DNA from: an uncultured Pelagibacteraceae bacterium
GTDB lineage: Bacteria > Pseudomonadota > Alphaproteobacteria > Pelagibacterales > AG-422-B15
Length of the DNA: 56,289 nt
NCBI GenBank assembly: GCA_902523535.1
Contig: CABYZQ010000007.1
Span: 1 to 56,289, forward strand
Direction of reading: 5' to 3'
Part shown: positions 1-8,531 of the stretch, one piece after another
Layout: the number at the start of each line of letters is the position of its first letter
Position numbering within the stretch: the first letter of the stretch is position 1
The notes under the pieces: model-generated
Database searches by the model: none
What the model was told of the DNA's origin: nothing
What the model saw: the letters and a program-made list of their open reading frames with translations, nothing else
Position numbers and translations under genes: made by a program

Positions 1-1
1 G

Positions 2-370
2 AACCCTATGGGACCTGGTGCATTTCAGCAAGGGAGTGAAAGACCTGCCATCAATGCAAATGTAGATGTAAAAGCTACTAATAGAAAAGATACTGATATT
101 TATGAAGTTGAGTTAAACATTAATATAAGCGCTAAGCGTGAAGATAAAAATGTTTATATTATTGATTTAAAATACGTTGGTTTATTTGAAATTACTAATC
201 TTACAGAAGACATAAAGGAAGCTTATTTGTTGGTTGAATGTCCAAGACAACTGTTTCCTTTCGCAAGACGCATTGTATACGATATGCATGCAGATGGATC
301 TTTGCCTCCTCTAATGCTTGACCCTGTTAATTTTGCTGATCTTTATGAAAAAAGAAAAAAGACAAATTAA
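2..370 (+). CDS. secB: Protein-export chaperone SecB, 5' end cut off by the window
   Basis: SecB is a homotetrameric cytosolic chaperone that keeps precursor proteins unfolded and hands them to SecA. The C-terminal two thirds of the fold are visible: the YEVELNINISA strand, a GLFEI segment, then LFPFARRIVYDM and LPPLMLDPVNFADLY, which match the end of the SecB family. The reading frame is open to base 2, and the ATG at base 8 lies inside the conserved part (an NPMGPGAFQ context), so the true start is upstream of the window. The remaining part is about 122 codons against the usual 150-165. Its TAA overlaps the stop of the opposing Nudix gene by 4 bp. SecB beside dnaQ/coaE/aroE/maf is a common alphaproteobacterial order. 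Confidence 0.93.
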   Translation, partial: NPMGPGAFQQGSERPAINANVDVKATNRKDTDIYEVELNINISAKREDKNVYIIDLKYVGLFEITNLTEDIKEAYLLVECPRQLFPFARRIVYDMHADGSLPPLMLDPVNFADLYEKRKKTN

Positions 371-1191
371 TAACTTATAAGTTTAGGTTTACCATCCACA
401 ACATCAAACACAGGTTCGACTTTTGGGATGTCAGTAATCGATTTATCGTTCATTGAAAGTAGAAGTGTTTGCGTATTTTGAAAGTCTTTAATCAATTCAA
501 GATTTTTTATTGTTGGCATAATCATTGGAAACTCTCCAGCCTTGTATAAATCAAGTGCAACTTTGGGCTCCAGCCAACGACTTTCAACCCCCTCTACACC
601 ATCATGACTAGCAGGTTGGTTGGGACAGCGAGCAATAAAAAATCTTGTGCTGTATCTTCTTTTTTCAATCTTTGGCGTAACCCAATGGGAAATATAAGCT
701 ATTTCATTGGTAGATAATGTTAAATCAAATTTTTCAATTAACTCTAGGAAGACATCTTTTCCATTGAGCAATTTCTTTTTGTATTGATTGATATTATCTA
801 ATTCAGTTACGGTGAGACTGCCTAGACTTATTTTTCTTCTTTCGTTGTCGGCAAGAAGTATTCCGCTCTCTTCAAAACATTCTCTTATGCAAGCAATCCA
901 GTAGATTAATCCGCCAGATTTAATATCAAGTCTTTTAGAGGCCTCCTCGTCATTTAATAATGGGCTGTACTTGCTTATATTTTTAATATCATCACTGCTA
1001 TCTACTTTTCCTCCAGGAAATACCCACGCTCCCCCAAAGTTTGTTTTCATAGCACGTTTGATCATAAAGACTTCTATTTTAGAATTATGATCTCTAACCA
1101 GTAAAACAGTTGCTGCTGGTATTAATGGTTGCTTGCTTTCATTCGTATTTGATAATGTGTGATTAATTTTATAGTTTTGATAATCATTCAT
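367..1191 (-). CDS. NUDT19-like Nudix hydrolase with an expanded Nudix box
   Basis: Nudix enzymes cleave nucleoside diphosphates linked to another moiety; NUDT19-type members act on CoA derivatives. The signature is split. The FPGGK half is near residues 58-62 and the catalytic RECFEESGI half is near 103-111, so the usual 23-residue box is widened to about 50 residues, as in NUDT19/RP2-like proteins. The ATG at 1191 (MNDYQ) is chosen because an upstream in-frame start at 1245 would run deep into dnaQ. With this start the protein has 274 residues and overlaps dnaQ by 8 bp. It ends the leftward maf-aroE-coaE-dnaQ run. Substrate is unknown; a CoA or acyl-CoA role would fit coaE nearby but is only inference. 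Confidence 0.82.
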   Translation of the reverse strand: MNDYQNYKINHTLSNTNESKQPLIPAATVLLVRDHNSKIEVFMIKRAMKTNFGGAWVFPGGKVDSSDDIKNISKYSPLLNDEEASKRLDIKSGGLIYWIACIRECFEESGILLADNERRKISLGSLTVTELDNINQYKKKLLNGKDVFLELIEKFDLTLSTNEIAYISHWVTPKIEKRRYSTRFFIARCPNQPASHDGVEGVESRWLEPKVALDLYKAGEFPMIMPTIKNLELIKDFQNTQTLLLSMNDKSITDIPKVEPVFDVVDGKPKLISY

Positions 1192-1882
1192 TATTAAATT
1201 GCTCTTTCTTTTTCCAGATAGGGTTTTCACCAAGTGTCTCAACAAAAGCTTTGTGCAACTCTTTATCGTCGTCTGTCAGTCTTGTTGCGAGTTCTCTATT
1301 TTGAATCTTTTGAATATCAAAATTTGACTCAGAACTAGCTTTTTGATTATTAACGTTTAGATCAAGACTTAGCTCACGGGCATCCATGAGTTCTATGTAA
1401 ACTCTTGCAAGAAGTTCCGTGTCAATTGTAGCTGAGTGTATTTCTCTCTCTTTATTGTCGATGGAAAATCTCTTACATAAAGCATCTAGCGACACGCTTT
1501 GACCAGGAAACTTTTCTCTTGCAATAGAAACGGTATCCACTTTTTTATTTTTGATACTTTCTTTCCCGCATGCGCTAAGTTCATGGTTTAAAAAGCCGAT
1601 GTCAAAATCAACATTGTGCGCAATGATCGTATCTTGTCCAACAAAGTCGAGAAAATCGTCAGCAATTTTTTCAAACAACGGCTTATCTTTTAAAAACTCA
1701 TAACTCAGTCCATGAACTTTAAAAGAGGCTTCTGGAACGTCCCTCATTGGGTTGATATATTGTTGATAAACCCTACCTGTCGGCAAAAAATCAACTAATT
1801 CAATGGCTGCAATTTCAATCACTCTATGACCCTCAGAAGGTCTCAGACCTGTAGTTTCTGTATCTAGAACGATTTCTCTCAT
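1184..1882 (-). CDS. dnaQ: DNA polymerase III epsilon subunit (3'-5' proofreading exonuclease)
   Basis: DnaQ is the proofreading exonuclease of the replicative polymerase core. All three DEDDh exonuclease motifs are present: Exo I DTETTGL (D7, E9), Exo II AHNVDFDIGF (D94) and Exo III HSATIDTE (H149, D154). Its 232 residues match alphaproteobacterial DnaQ. The ATG at 1882 overlaps the coaE stop by 4 bp, so translation is probably coupled. The C-terminal 70 residues, beyond the nuclease fold, would be the part that contacts the alpha subunit by family analogy. Its place next to the candidate origin is typical for this class. Confidence 0.95.
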   Translation of the reverse strand: MREIVLDTETTGLRPSEGHRVIEIAAIELVDFLPTGRVYQQYINPMRDVPEASFKVHGLSYEFLKDKPLFEKIADDFLDFVGQDTIIAHNVDFDIGFLNHELSACGKESIKNKKVDTVSIAREKFPGQSVSLDALCKRFSIDNKEREIHSATIDTELLARVYIELMDARELSLDLNVNNQKASSESNFDIQKIQNRELATRLTDDDKELHKAFVETLGENPIWKKKEQFNNE

Positions 1883-2502
1883 TCCTTATAGAAGGCTTTC
1901 CATGCCTTAGGATTAATCAATTTTATTTTAGATACAACATCTTTTACTTCGAGTTTTGTCTCATCTAAAGTTTGATCTGTTGAGATTATGTAGTCTGCTT
2001 TCTTTAATTTTTCTCGGTCTGGCATTTGTTGATTCTTTATCGAGTTAAAAATTTCTAAAGGCACCTTTCTTTCTGCGACCACTCTTTCTTTTTGCTTATC
2101 TTCGGATGCTGTCACCACAACTGAAACATCGATATACTTTTCTCCACCTGTTTCAAATAATAAAGGAATATCCAGAATACATCCTGGGCTATCTTCGCTT
2201 ATTAATTTCTCAATGTATACGATTTGATACCGTCTGGTAGCTGGATGAACAATTTTTTCAAGATCTCTAAACTTCTCAGGTTCTTTATTAAGTATGTCTC
2301 TAAGCGCAATTCGATTTACTTTTCCCTCTGATTTAGTTCCAGGAAAAGACTCTTCAATTTTATTAATTACTTCTTCATCGTTTTCATAAATATAGTGAAC
2401 GGTATCATCTGCATTGTAGAGGCCAAAACCATACTCGGTAAACATCTTAGCGACTGTAGATTTTCCCATGCCAATGGATCCTGTTACACCTATCAATAAC
2501 AT
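1879..2502 (-). CDS. coaE: Dephospho-CoA kinase
   Basis: CoaE phosphorylates the ribose 3'-OH of dephospho-CoA, the last step of CoA synthesis. The N-terminus carries a P-loop, GSIGMGKS (residues 8-15). The middle has the EKIVHPATRR segment typical of CoaE and a DIPLLFE motif. At 207 residues it is normal for the family. It starts at an ATG whose first base is shared with the aroE stop codon (TAATG arrangement) and overlaps dnaQ by 4 bp, so aroE-coaE-dnaQ are probably one translationally coupled message. Confidence 0.95.
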   Translation of the reverse strand: MLLIGVTGSIGMGKSTVAKMFTEYGFGLYNADDTVHYIYENDEEVINKIEESFPGTKSEGKVNRIALRDILNKEPEKFRDLEKIVHPATRRYQIVYIEKLISEDSPGCILDIPLLFETGGEKYIDVSVVVTASEDKQKERVVAERKVPLEIFNSIKNQQMPDREKLKKADYIISTDQTLDETKLEVKDVVSKIKLINPKAWKAFYKE

Positions 2503-3329
2503 TACACGTTCTCCAATAGTGACATTAATTCGCCACTAACACCCACTTTGATTTCATGCCATATCTGAAAAGAACAAGCTGCTTGTTCAATTAGCATGCG
2601 TAATCCATTTTGAACTTTTAAACCTTTTGCTTCCGCTTGTTCTAAAAAGCTGGATCGCTTAGGGTTATAAATCAAGTCATAAATGAATGTTTCCGTTTCT
2701 ATATTTTCAAAACTCAAAATATTATTACGCTCTCCTGCCTTTTGCCCCAAGCTAGTTGTGTTAACAATGAACGATGAAGAGTTGGCGTAATCATCTAGCT
2801 CTTCTGTGCTAACGGGACTTGAGTTTATTGATAAATCATTAAGCAAAATCATTGCTTTTTCAGGTGTTCTGTTAAACAATCTCACCTGGCTTCCCAATTC
2901 GTTTAACGCATGAACCACAGACCTGGCGGAGCCCCCAGCGCCAAGAACAAGTGTCTTTTTGTTAGTAATGTTTTCTTCTATTGTTTTCTTATCTAAAGAA
3001 TTAATGAAACCAACCGCGTCAGTGTTGTCGGCATTTATTTTGTCAGGACTTAGGGTAAGAGTATTGGCCGACCGGAGTTTTTTCGAAACGTGAGATGTTT
3101 CATCGCTTATATTAAACGCGAGTTCTTTGAGGGGGACTGTAACATTAATACCTCCAAAGCCTTCGGCCTTTAAGTTATTCATCTGCTCTTCAAACTTATT
3201 TGGATCTACGTTTATTTTCTCGTATGGCTTTGTATCCAGTCCCAATTCCTTAATCCAATGATTATGAATAATCGGTGAAAGACTGTGGTCAACTGGAAAA
3301 CCTATAACCGCCGTTCTGTCAGTGGCCAT
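2502..3329 (-). CDS. aroE: Shikimate dehydrogenase
   Basis: AroE reduces 3-dehydroshikimate to shikimate with NADPH in aromatic amino-acid synthesis. The shikimate-binding HSLSP near the start, the catalytic lysine in NVTVPLKE, NADNTDAVGF, and the NADP-binding GAGGSARS turn are all present, and the C-terminus keeps the usual glutamine-containing helix (GLRMLIEQAA). The ATG at 3329 is preferred over an upstream TTG at 3338. It gives 275 residues and an 11 bp overlap with maf. The gene is read leftward from the candidate origin, between maf and coaE. Confidence 0.95.
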   Translation of the reverse strand: MATDRTAVIGFPVDHSLSPIIHNHWIKELGLDTKPYEKINVDPNKFEEQMNNLKAEGFGGINVTVPLKELAFNISDETSHVSKKLRSANTLTLSPDKINADNTDAVGFINSLDKKTIEENITNKKTLVLGAGGSARSVVHALNELGSQVRLFNRTPEKAMILLNDLSINSSPVSTEELDDYANSSSFIVNTTSLGQKAGERNNILSFENIETETFIYDLIYNPKRSSFLEQAEAKGLKVQNGLRMLIEQAACSFQIWHEIKVGVSGELMSLLENV

Positions 3330-3921
3330 TGTTTTCAAACAACATGCCGTTGTCCCATAAAAATTGTGTTAGTGGTATCATTGATATTCCTTGTATTGAG
3401 AATAAATCACTGCCGACACGCTCAAATAATTTTATACCTTCTTCTTCAATTGCATAAACCCCGACCAAGCCAAGTATCTTTTCATCAATGCTCTCTAAGT
3501 ATTCGTTGATGATTTCTTCATCGAGTATTCTCATTTTCATTTTTCCTCTATCAACATATTTCCATATTATATTGTTTTCTTTAGCTACTACCGTGGTTGT
3601 TATAAGGGTGTGTTCCTTTCCACTCATGCTCTTTAGTTGTTCGTGAGCTTCATCAAAGTTTTTTGCTTTATTAACCAGCTTCCCATTTAGGTCTAATCCT
3701 TGATCGGATCCTATAACCAAACCATCATTTGATATAGATGCCTTTAAAGCTTTCATCTCAGCCAGCTTTGTAACAATCTCTTCTGGTGAACTTTCTGACA
3801 TGGATAGTTTAATTTCATCCTCATCAACACCATGATCAACTGTTTTAAATTTTATTTTGGCATTTGTTAAAAGTCTTGAGCGTGTTTGACTTTTAGACGC
3901 TAGTGTTATTTGTGTGTTCAT
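3319..3921 (-). CDS. maf: Maf-family nucleoside triphosphate pyrophosphatase
   Basis: Maf proteins hydrolyse non-canonical or modified nucleoside triphosphates to monophosphates and are thought to clean the nucleotide pool. The N-terminal LASKSQTRSRLL is the family hallmark, followed by the conserved acidic stretch (DHGVDEDEIK). The position often written as ADT is GSDQGLDL here, as in many alphaproteobacterial members. At 200 residues it is full length. It is the first gene read leftward from the candidate origin and overlaps aroE by 11 bp. Nucleotide specificity cannot be read from the sequence. Confidence 0.9.
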   Translation of the reverse strand: MNTQITLASKSQTRSRLLTNAKIKFKTVDHGVDEDEIKLSMSESSPEEIVTKLAEMKALKASISNDGLVIGSDQGLDLNGKLVNKAKNFDEAHEQLKSMSGKEHTLITTTVVAKENNIIWKYVDRGKMKMRILDEEIINEYLESIDEKILGLVGVYAIEEEGIKLFERVGSDLFSIQGISMIPLTQFLWDNGMLFENNGH

Positions 3922-4196
3922 AAGCTATTAACAACCTGAGTAATCGGTGTGGATATATATTATATGTTTACTGTTTTTAAACATTTACAATATTTTGGCC
4001 TTTTTATCCTATATTTTCTTGCTTTTCGTCCACCTGTGGATAATGCCTCAAATATTATTCTACCTTGTGGGTAATGTCACAAATGCCTTAAATGTCTCCG
4101 TTAAAGACATGTATTGATTTGTGGGCAAGTAAGAGGTTTTTATATATACACATCATCACAGGTACATAAACTAATACTACCTTATATATATATTAT
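3922..4196. other. oriC: Candidate chromosomal replication origin (oriC)
   Basis: This 275 bp gap is the point from which genes diverge (maf leftward, hemE rightward). It contains one perfect and several near-perfect DnaA boxes, all in one orientation. TA-rich tracts lie on both sides (about 3953-3970 and 4138-4199) and could serve as unwinding elements. A 12 bp direct repeat (4042-4053 and 4082-4093, one mismatch, 40 bp apart) and a hairpin (ATGTCT 4092-4097 / AGACAT 4105-4110) lie among the boxes. Origin next to hemE, with parAB/rsmG close by, is the known alphaproteobacterial arrangement (Caulobacter, Rickettsia). The assignment is by motif and context only. Confidence 0.8.
3948..4128 (-). 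promoter_or_regulatory. DnaA box cluster (four sites, same orientation)
   Basis: A perfect DnaA box, TTATCCACA on the minus strand, lies at 4035-4043. One-mismatch boxes lie at 3948-3956 (ATATCCACA) and 4066-4074 (TTACCCACA), and a two-mismatch site at 4120-4128 (TTGCCCACA). Spacings of 31 and 54 bp between the last three are close to three and five helical turns, which would put bound DnaA on one face. DnaA bound here may also affect hemE, whose start is only 69 bp beyond the last box; that is inference. Confidence 0.78.
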
Positions 4197-5180
4197 ATGA
4201 GTATTCTTATAGAAACACTAAAAGGCAAGAAAACAAAAACCCCCATTTGGTTAATGAGACAAGCGGGGAGGCATTTACCTGAATATATTAAAATAAGACA
4301 AAAATATAAAGACCTTATGGAAATGTTTCTTGATCCTGAGGTGGTAACCAAAATCTCACTTCAACCTGTAAAGCGATACGGGTTGGACGCATGCATAGTG
4401 TTTTCTGATATATTAATGATCCCCTATGCATCTGGATGTGACGTTAGTTTTAAGGAGGGCGTGGGCCCTCAAGTTAAATTTAATGAGAAATTTAATTTTG
4501 CATCACATAAGCTGGACCCAGTTATAGAAGGTATTGAAAGTATCAAAAACGAATCTGAAGTTCCCCTAATAGGCTTTGTAGGCGGACCCTGGACAACGTT
4601 GTTATATTGTTTGTTTGATAAAGAAGAAAGATCACAAATGAACAAAAATCTCATTCATAAAAATGAAAAAAGAATAAACAATCACATCGAAGACCTAACC
4701 GACATAATTTCTAATTACGCAGTGCAACAAGTAAATGCGGGCATTGATGCATTTCAAATATTTGAGTCTGCAGCTGAAGATCTTGAAGACGAATATTTCG
4801 ATCGATGGTGCCTAAAGCCTACACAAAAAATTATTCATTCGATAAAAAGTAAAACAGATATACCTATTATTGGATTCCCAAGAAAAACAAGTAAAGAAGG
4901 ATATGTGAAATATTCAAATATAGATAAACTTGATTGTATAAGCTTAGATTGCGATTTTGATTTGGATCATATCAATAAACTAAACCCGAATGTTGCCTTT
5001 CAAGGAAACCTAAACCCAACAGCCTTATTGGCAGAGAATAATACCTTGCAAGAAGAGTTGGATAAAATATTAATTGCTTTTAAAAATAGAGCACATATTT
5101 TTAATCTTGGCCATGGGGTGTTACCAAACACCTCCATTAAGAAAGTAGAAGAACTCGTAAACACAATAAGAGCAAAATGA
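4197..5180 (+). CDS. hemE: Uroporphyrinogen III decarboxylase
   Basis: HemE removes four carboxyl groups from uroporphyrinogen III to give coproporphyrinogen III. The N-terminal RQAGRHLPEY (from R21), the FSDILMIPYA segment with the catalytic Asp near residue 71, and GFVGGPWT are family signatures. At 327 residues it is slightly short but intact, and the C-terminal NLGHGVLP is present. The ATG directly follows a run of TA repeats with no visible Shine-Dalgarno sequence, so the message may be leaderless or very short. It overlaps hemH by 4 bp (ATGA). Confidence 0.96.
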   Translation: MSILIETLKGKKTKTPIWLMRQAGRHLPEYIKIRQKYKDLMEMFLDPEVVTKISLQPVKRYGLDACIVFSDILMIPYASGCDVSFKEGVGPQVKFNEKFNFASHKLDPVIEGIESIKNESEVPLIGFVGGPWTTLLYCLFDKEERSQMNKNLIHKNEKRINNHIEDLTDIISNYAVQQVNAGIDAFQIFESAAEDLEDEYFDRWCLKPTQKIIHSIKSKTDIPIIGFPRKTSKEGYVKYSNIDKLDCISLDCDFDLDHINKLNPNVAFQGNLNPTALLAENNTLQEELDKILIAFKNRAHIFNLGHGVLPNTSIKKVEELVNTIRAK

Positions 5181-6193
5181 AAACAGCAGTAGTATTATTT
5201 AATTTGGGTGGACCCGACAAACAAGAAAGTGTGAAACCTTTCTTATTCAACCTTTTCAATGATCCTAACATATTCAAGTTACCAAATCCGTTTCGCTTCT
5301 TATTAGCAAAATTGATATCGACTTTGAGGACAAAGGAAGCAACTGAAATATATTCTGAAATTGGAGGTAAATCCCCCATTTTAGACATTACAAACGACCA
5401 GGCCGCTGCACTTGAAGAGGCCCTAGCAGCACAAGGGATATCCTCCAAGGTGTTTGTGTGTATGCGTTACTGGCATCCCATGACAGCCGAAATTGTCAAA
5501 GTGGTGAAAGATTACAATCCAGATAATATTTTCTTACTTCCCCTTTATCCTCAATACTCAACTACAACCACTAAATCTTCTTTAGACCTTTGGTTTAAAG
5601 AGGCAAAGAAACAAAACTTATCAGCTCCAACAAAATACACTTGCTGTTATCCGATGGATAAGAAATTCATTGAGTCTCATCAGCGTTTAATACAAAAGAA
5701 AATAGATCACATTAAAGATAAAAAGATCAGAATTTTATTTTCTGCCCACAGCTTGCCTGTCTCAATTATTAAAGGCGGCGATCCGTATCAATGGCAGGTT
5801 GAACAAACTGTAAGTGCTGTCATGACGGGACTTAAAGGGTATGATGATTACGTATTAGCTTATCAGAGCAAGGTGACACCTGTTAAGTGGCTTGAGCCAT
5901 CTACACCAAGTGAGATTGAAAAAGCGATTAAAGAAGATGCAGCTATTATTATCGTCCCGATTGCTTTTGTTTCAGATCATTCTGAAACTTTAGTAGAGCT
6001 TGATATTGAATATAAAGAAATGGCGGATGAAATGGGTTACAAACATTATTTTCGTTCAGAGTCTTTAAACATTGACCCTGTATTTATAGATAGCTTAGCT
6101 GAAATAGTTACCAAATCAGATCAGACGAACAATGAAAATATTGCTGAAAAAATTTGTCCAACGACATTTAAACGGTGCTATCAGCAAATATAA
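5177..6193 (+). CDS. hemH: Ferrochelatase
   Basis: HemH inserts ferrous iron into protoporphyrin IX. The N-terminal FNLGGPD, the catalytic histidine in FSAHSLP (H191) and the SDHSETLVELDIEY segment carrying the conserved glutamate are present. The 338 residues match bacterial ferrochelatase. The C-terminus ends CPTTFKRCYQQI, with two cysteines close together; no iron-sulfur role is claimed. The start ATG overlaps the hemE stop (ATGA) and the stop overlaps hemJ (TAATG), so hemE-hemH-hemJ should be coupled. Confidence 0.95.
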   Translation: MKTAVVLFNLGGPDKQESVKPFLFNLFNDPNIFKLPNPFRFLLAKLISTLRTKEATEIYSEIGGKSPILDITNDQAAALEEALAAQGISSKVFVCMRYWHPMTAEIVKVVKDYNPDNIFLLPLYPQYSTTTTKSSLDLWFKEAKKQNLSAPTKYTCCYPMDKKFIESHQRLIQKKIDHIKDKKIRILFSAHSLPVSIIKGGDPYQWQVEQTVSAVMTGLKGYDDYVLAYQSKVTPVKWLEPSTPSEIEKAIKEDAAIIIVPIAFVSDHSETLVELDIEYKEMADEMGYKHYFRSESLNIDPVFIDSLAEIVTKSDQTNNENIAEKICPTTFKRCYQQI

Positions 6194-6636
6194 TGAATAG
6201 TATATTTTTATATAATTTATTTTTGAGTTTGCACATCATCAGCGTGATCGCATGGATGGCTGGACTTTTATATTTACCAAGACTTTTTGTTTACCACTTC
6301 ACAAAAGAAATAGGCTCTGAATCATCTGAGACCTTTAAATTAATGGAAATACGTTTGCTCAGAGTAATTATGAATCCTGCTATGATATTCTCCTGGCTAT
6401 TTGGTATAGCTCTTATATCCACATTGGGAGTTGAGTCATTAAGCGCGCTTTGGCTTCAGTTAAAAGTAGCTTTTGTATTGCTTTTATCAGGAGTTCATGG
6501 CTATTTAGCTAAAATTACGAAGGAATTCCAGCAAGACAATCGTGCAAGATCAGAGCGTTTTTATAGAATAATTAACGAATTTCCAACAGTTTTGATGATA
6601 ATTATTGTGTTTTTAGTAATATTTAAGCCAATTTAA
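6193..6636 (+). CDS. hemJ: Protoporphyrinogen IX oxidase, HemJ type
   Basis: HemJ is a membrane protein that oxidises protoporphyrinogen IX to protoporphyrin IX and replaces HemG or HemY in many proteobacteria. The protein is about 147 residues and has four hydrophobic helices. The N-terminal LHIISVIAWMAGLLYLPRLFVYH carries the family's conserved histidines, and a later segment reads LKVAFVLLLSGVHGY. The ATG at 6193 shares a base with the hemH stop; an in-frame start at 6175 is less likely. With hemE and hemH it supplies most of the late haem steps. Confidence 0.92.
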   Translation: MNSIFLYNLFLSLHIISVIAWMAGLLYLPRLFVYHFTKEIGSESSETFKLMEIRLLRVIMNPAMIFSWLFGIALISTLGVESLSALWLQLKVAFVLLLSGVHGYLAKITKEFQQDNRARSERFYRIINEFPTVLMIIIVFLVIFKPI

Positions 6637-6719
6637 AACTTGCCAGATTCAGAAATTAAAGCTAGAAGTCACTCTCTTTTACACTTTCCAAAAAAAACTT
6701 ATCTAAAATTTAAAACAGT

Positions 6720-7979
6720 ATGAGCTTAAAATTAAGAGAACTTAAGAAAAAAACTCCACAAGAACTTCTACAATATGCTGAAGAAACGGGCGTTGAAAAC
6801 GCAAGTTCTATGCGAACACAGGATATGTTGTTTGAGATATTAAGATCTCTTGCATCAAATAAGAAGGACATAGATGGGGAAGGTGTACTTGAAGTTTTAC
6901 AAGACGGTTTTGGTTTCCTCAGATCAATGGAGGCAAATTATTTGCCTGGTCCAGATGATATTTATGTTAGTCCCAGTCAGATCAAAAGGTTCGGACTAAG
7001 ATCGGGAGATACAGTTGAAGGACCTATCAGAGCTCCTAAAGAAGGCGAACGATATTTTGCATTATTAAAAATTGACACAATCAATTATGAAGCAACTGAA
7101 AAAAGTAGAAATAAAATTAACTTTGACAACTTAACGCCTCTATATCCCGATGAACAAATTAAACTTGAAACAGAAAAGCCCGACAAAGATCAAAGCGCAC
7201 GAGTTATTGATTTGGTTTCACCAATCGGTAAGGGTCAAAGAGCTCTTATAGTTTCACCCCCAAGAACAGGTAAAACCGTATTACTACAAAACATTGCACA
7301 CTCCATTACCGACAACCATCCTGAATGTTACTTAATGGTATTGTTAATTGATGAACGACCTGAGGAAGTGACAGACATGCAACGCTCCGTAAAAGGTGAA
7401 GTAGTAAGCTCAACATTTGATGAGCCAGCATCACGTCACGTACAAGTTGCTGAAATGGTTATTAACAAAGCTAAAAGATTAGTAGAGCATAAAAAAGATG
7501 TTGTGATCTTGCTCGATTCTATCACAAGACTAGGCCGCGCATACAACACGGTTGTTCCAAGTTCAGGAAAAGTTTTAACAGGTGGTGTTGATGCCAATGC
7601 ACTACAAAGACCAAAGAGATTTTTCGGAGCCGCAAGAAACATTGAAGATGGCGGTTCTTTAACCATTATATCTACCGCCCTTATTGATACAGGAAGTAGA
7701 ATGGATGAAGTTATTTTTGAGGAATTTAAAGGAACAGGTAACTCAGAAATTATATTGGATAGAAAGGTCGCTGATAAGAGAATCTATCCTGCTATTGATA
7801 TAACCAAGTCTGGTACTCGAAAAGAGGAGATCCTTCTTGATAAGGACGAACTACAAAAAATGTATGTTCTAAGACGTATTCTTAATCCAATGGGAACCAT
7901 GGATTCCATTGAATTCTTGCTAGGTAAATTGAAAGAAACCAAAGATAATGCAGATTTCTTTCAATCAATGAATAAGTAG
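6720..7979 (+). CDS. rho: Transcription termination factor Rho
   Basis: Rho is a hexameric RNA helicase that ends transcription at sites lacking strong hairpins. The order is an N-terminal Rho helix bundle (about 1-48), a cold-shock-like RNA-binding domain (about 52-125, with DGFGFLR) and an ATPase domain with Walker A PPRTGKT (about 180-186) and the [14 protein letters not shown] segment. At 419 residues it is full length. It follows hemJ after 83 bp with no obvious terminator between them. The rho-hem linkage near the origin is known in alphaproteobacteria. Few intrinsic terminators are visible in this window, so Rho may carry much of the load. Confidence 0.97.
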   Translation: MSLKLRELKKKTPQELLQYAEETGVENASSMRTQDMLFEILRSLASNKKDIDGEGVLEVLQDGFGFLRSMEANYLPGPDDIYVSPSQIKRFGLRSGDTVEGPIRAPKEGERYFALLKIDTINYEATEKSRNKINFDNLTPLYPDEQIKLETEKPDKDQSARVIDLVSPIGKGQRALIVSPPRTGKTVLLQNIAHSITDNHPECYLMVLLIDERPEEVTDMQRSVKGEVVSSTFDEPASRHVQVAEMVINKAKRLVEHKKDVVILLDSITRLGRAYNTVVPSSGKVLTGGVDANALQRPKRFFGAARNIEDGGSLTIISTALIDTGSRMDEVIFEEFKGTGNSEIILDRKVADKRIYPAIDITKSGTRKEEILLDKDELQKMYVLRRILNPMGTMDSIEFLLGKLKETKDNADFFQSMNK

Positions 7980-7991
7980 CTTAAATATCAA

Positions 7992-8531
7992 TTACCCTTC
8001 AGCCTCTAAAATTGAAGACAGTTTAAATTTCTTTCCTAATTTCTGCGAACCTCCAACATTTTTGAGATCGATAATAAAATAAAATTCGATATTTTTTACT
8101 TTGCACTTGGAGATAAGCTTTGCTGAAGCTACAGCGGTACCACCGGTTGCAATTAAGTCATCAATTATTAAAACTCTATCTCGTGAAGTAATCGCATTAC
8201 TATGAATTTGGATTTCGTCGTTGCCGTACTCAAGAGAATATTTTTGCCGCAGAACCTTTCCAGGAAGCTTTCCTTTTTTTCTAATCGGAACAAAAGGAAG
8301 GCCCAGCTTAAAAGCAACAGCAGCACCGAAGATGAAACCCCTTGCCTCAACACCTGCAATTTTAGTAAACTTCTGCTTACTAGCATATTTTGAAATTTCG
8401 TTAATTACCTCAGTAAATAATTTTTTGTTATCAGTAATGGAAGTGATATCCTGAAAAAGAATCCCCTTCTTTGGAAAGTTGGGAATTACTCGAATATTTT
8501 TTTTTAATTTATTTACGAGTTTTTTGTTCAA
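7992..8531 (-). CDS. apt: Adenine phosphoribosyltransferase
   Basis: Apt converts adenine and PRPP to AMP in purine salvage. The PRPP-binding loop VLIIDDLIATGGTAVA and the GILFQDITSI and GVEARGF segments identify it; 179 residues is the family length. No in-frame ATG exists near the N-terminus. The only start that leaves the right number of residues before GILFQD is a TTG at 8531, which lies within the 3' end of ogt (23 bp overlap). The stop is 12 bp from the rho stop. The TTG start and overlap suggest translation coupled to ogt. Confidence 0.93.
   Translation of the reverse strand: MNKKLVNKLKKNIRVIPNFPKKGILFQDITSITDNKKLFTEVINEISKYASKQKFTKIAGVEARGFIFGAAVAFKLGLPFVPIRKKGKLPGKVLRQKYSLEYGNDEIQIHSNAITSRDRVLIIDDLIATGGTAVASAKLISKCKVKNIEFYFIIDLKNVGGSQKLGKKFKLSSILEAEG

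Noticed and set aside
4088-4104. Possible CtrA-type TTAA-N-TTAA site in the origin gap
   Set aside because: The two TTAA halves are 9 bp apart, while the CtrA consensus needs 7; TTAA is frequent in such A+T-rich DNA.
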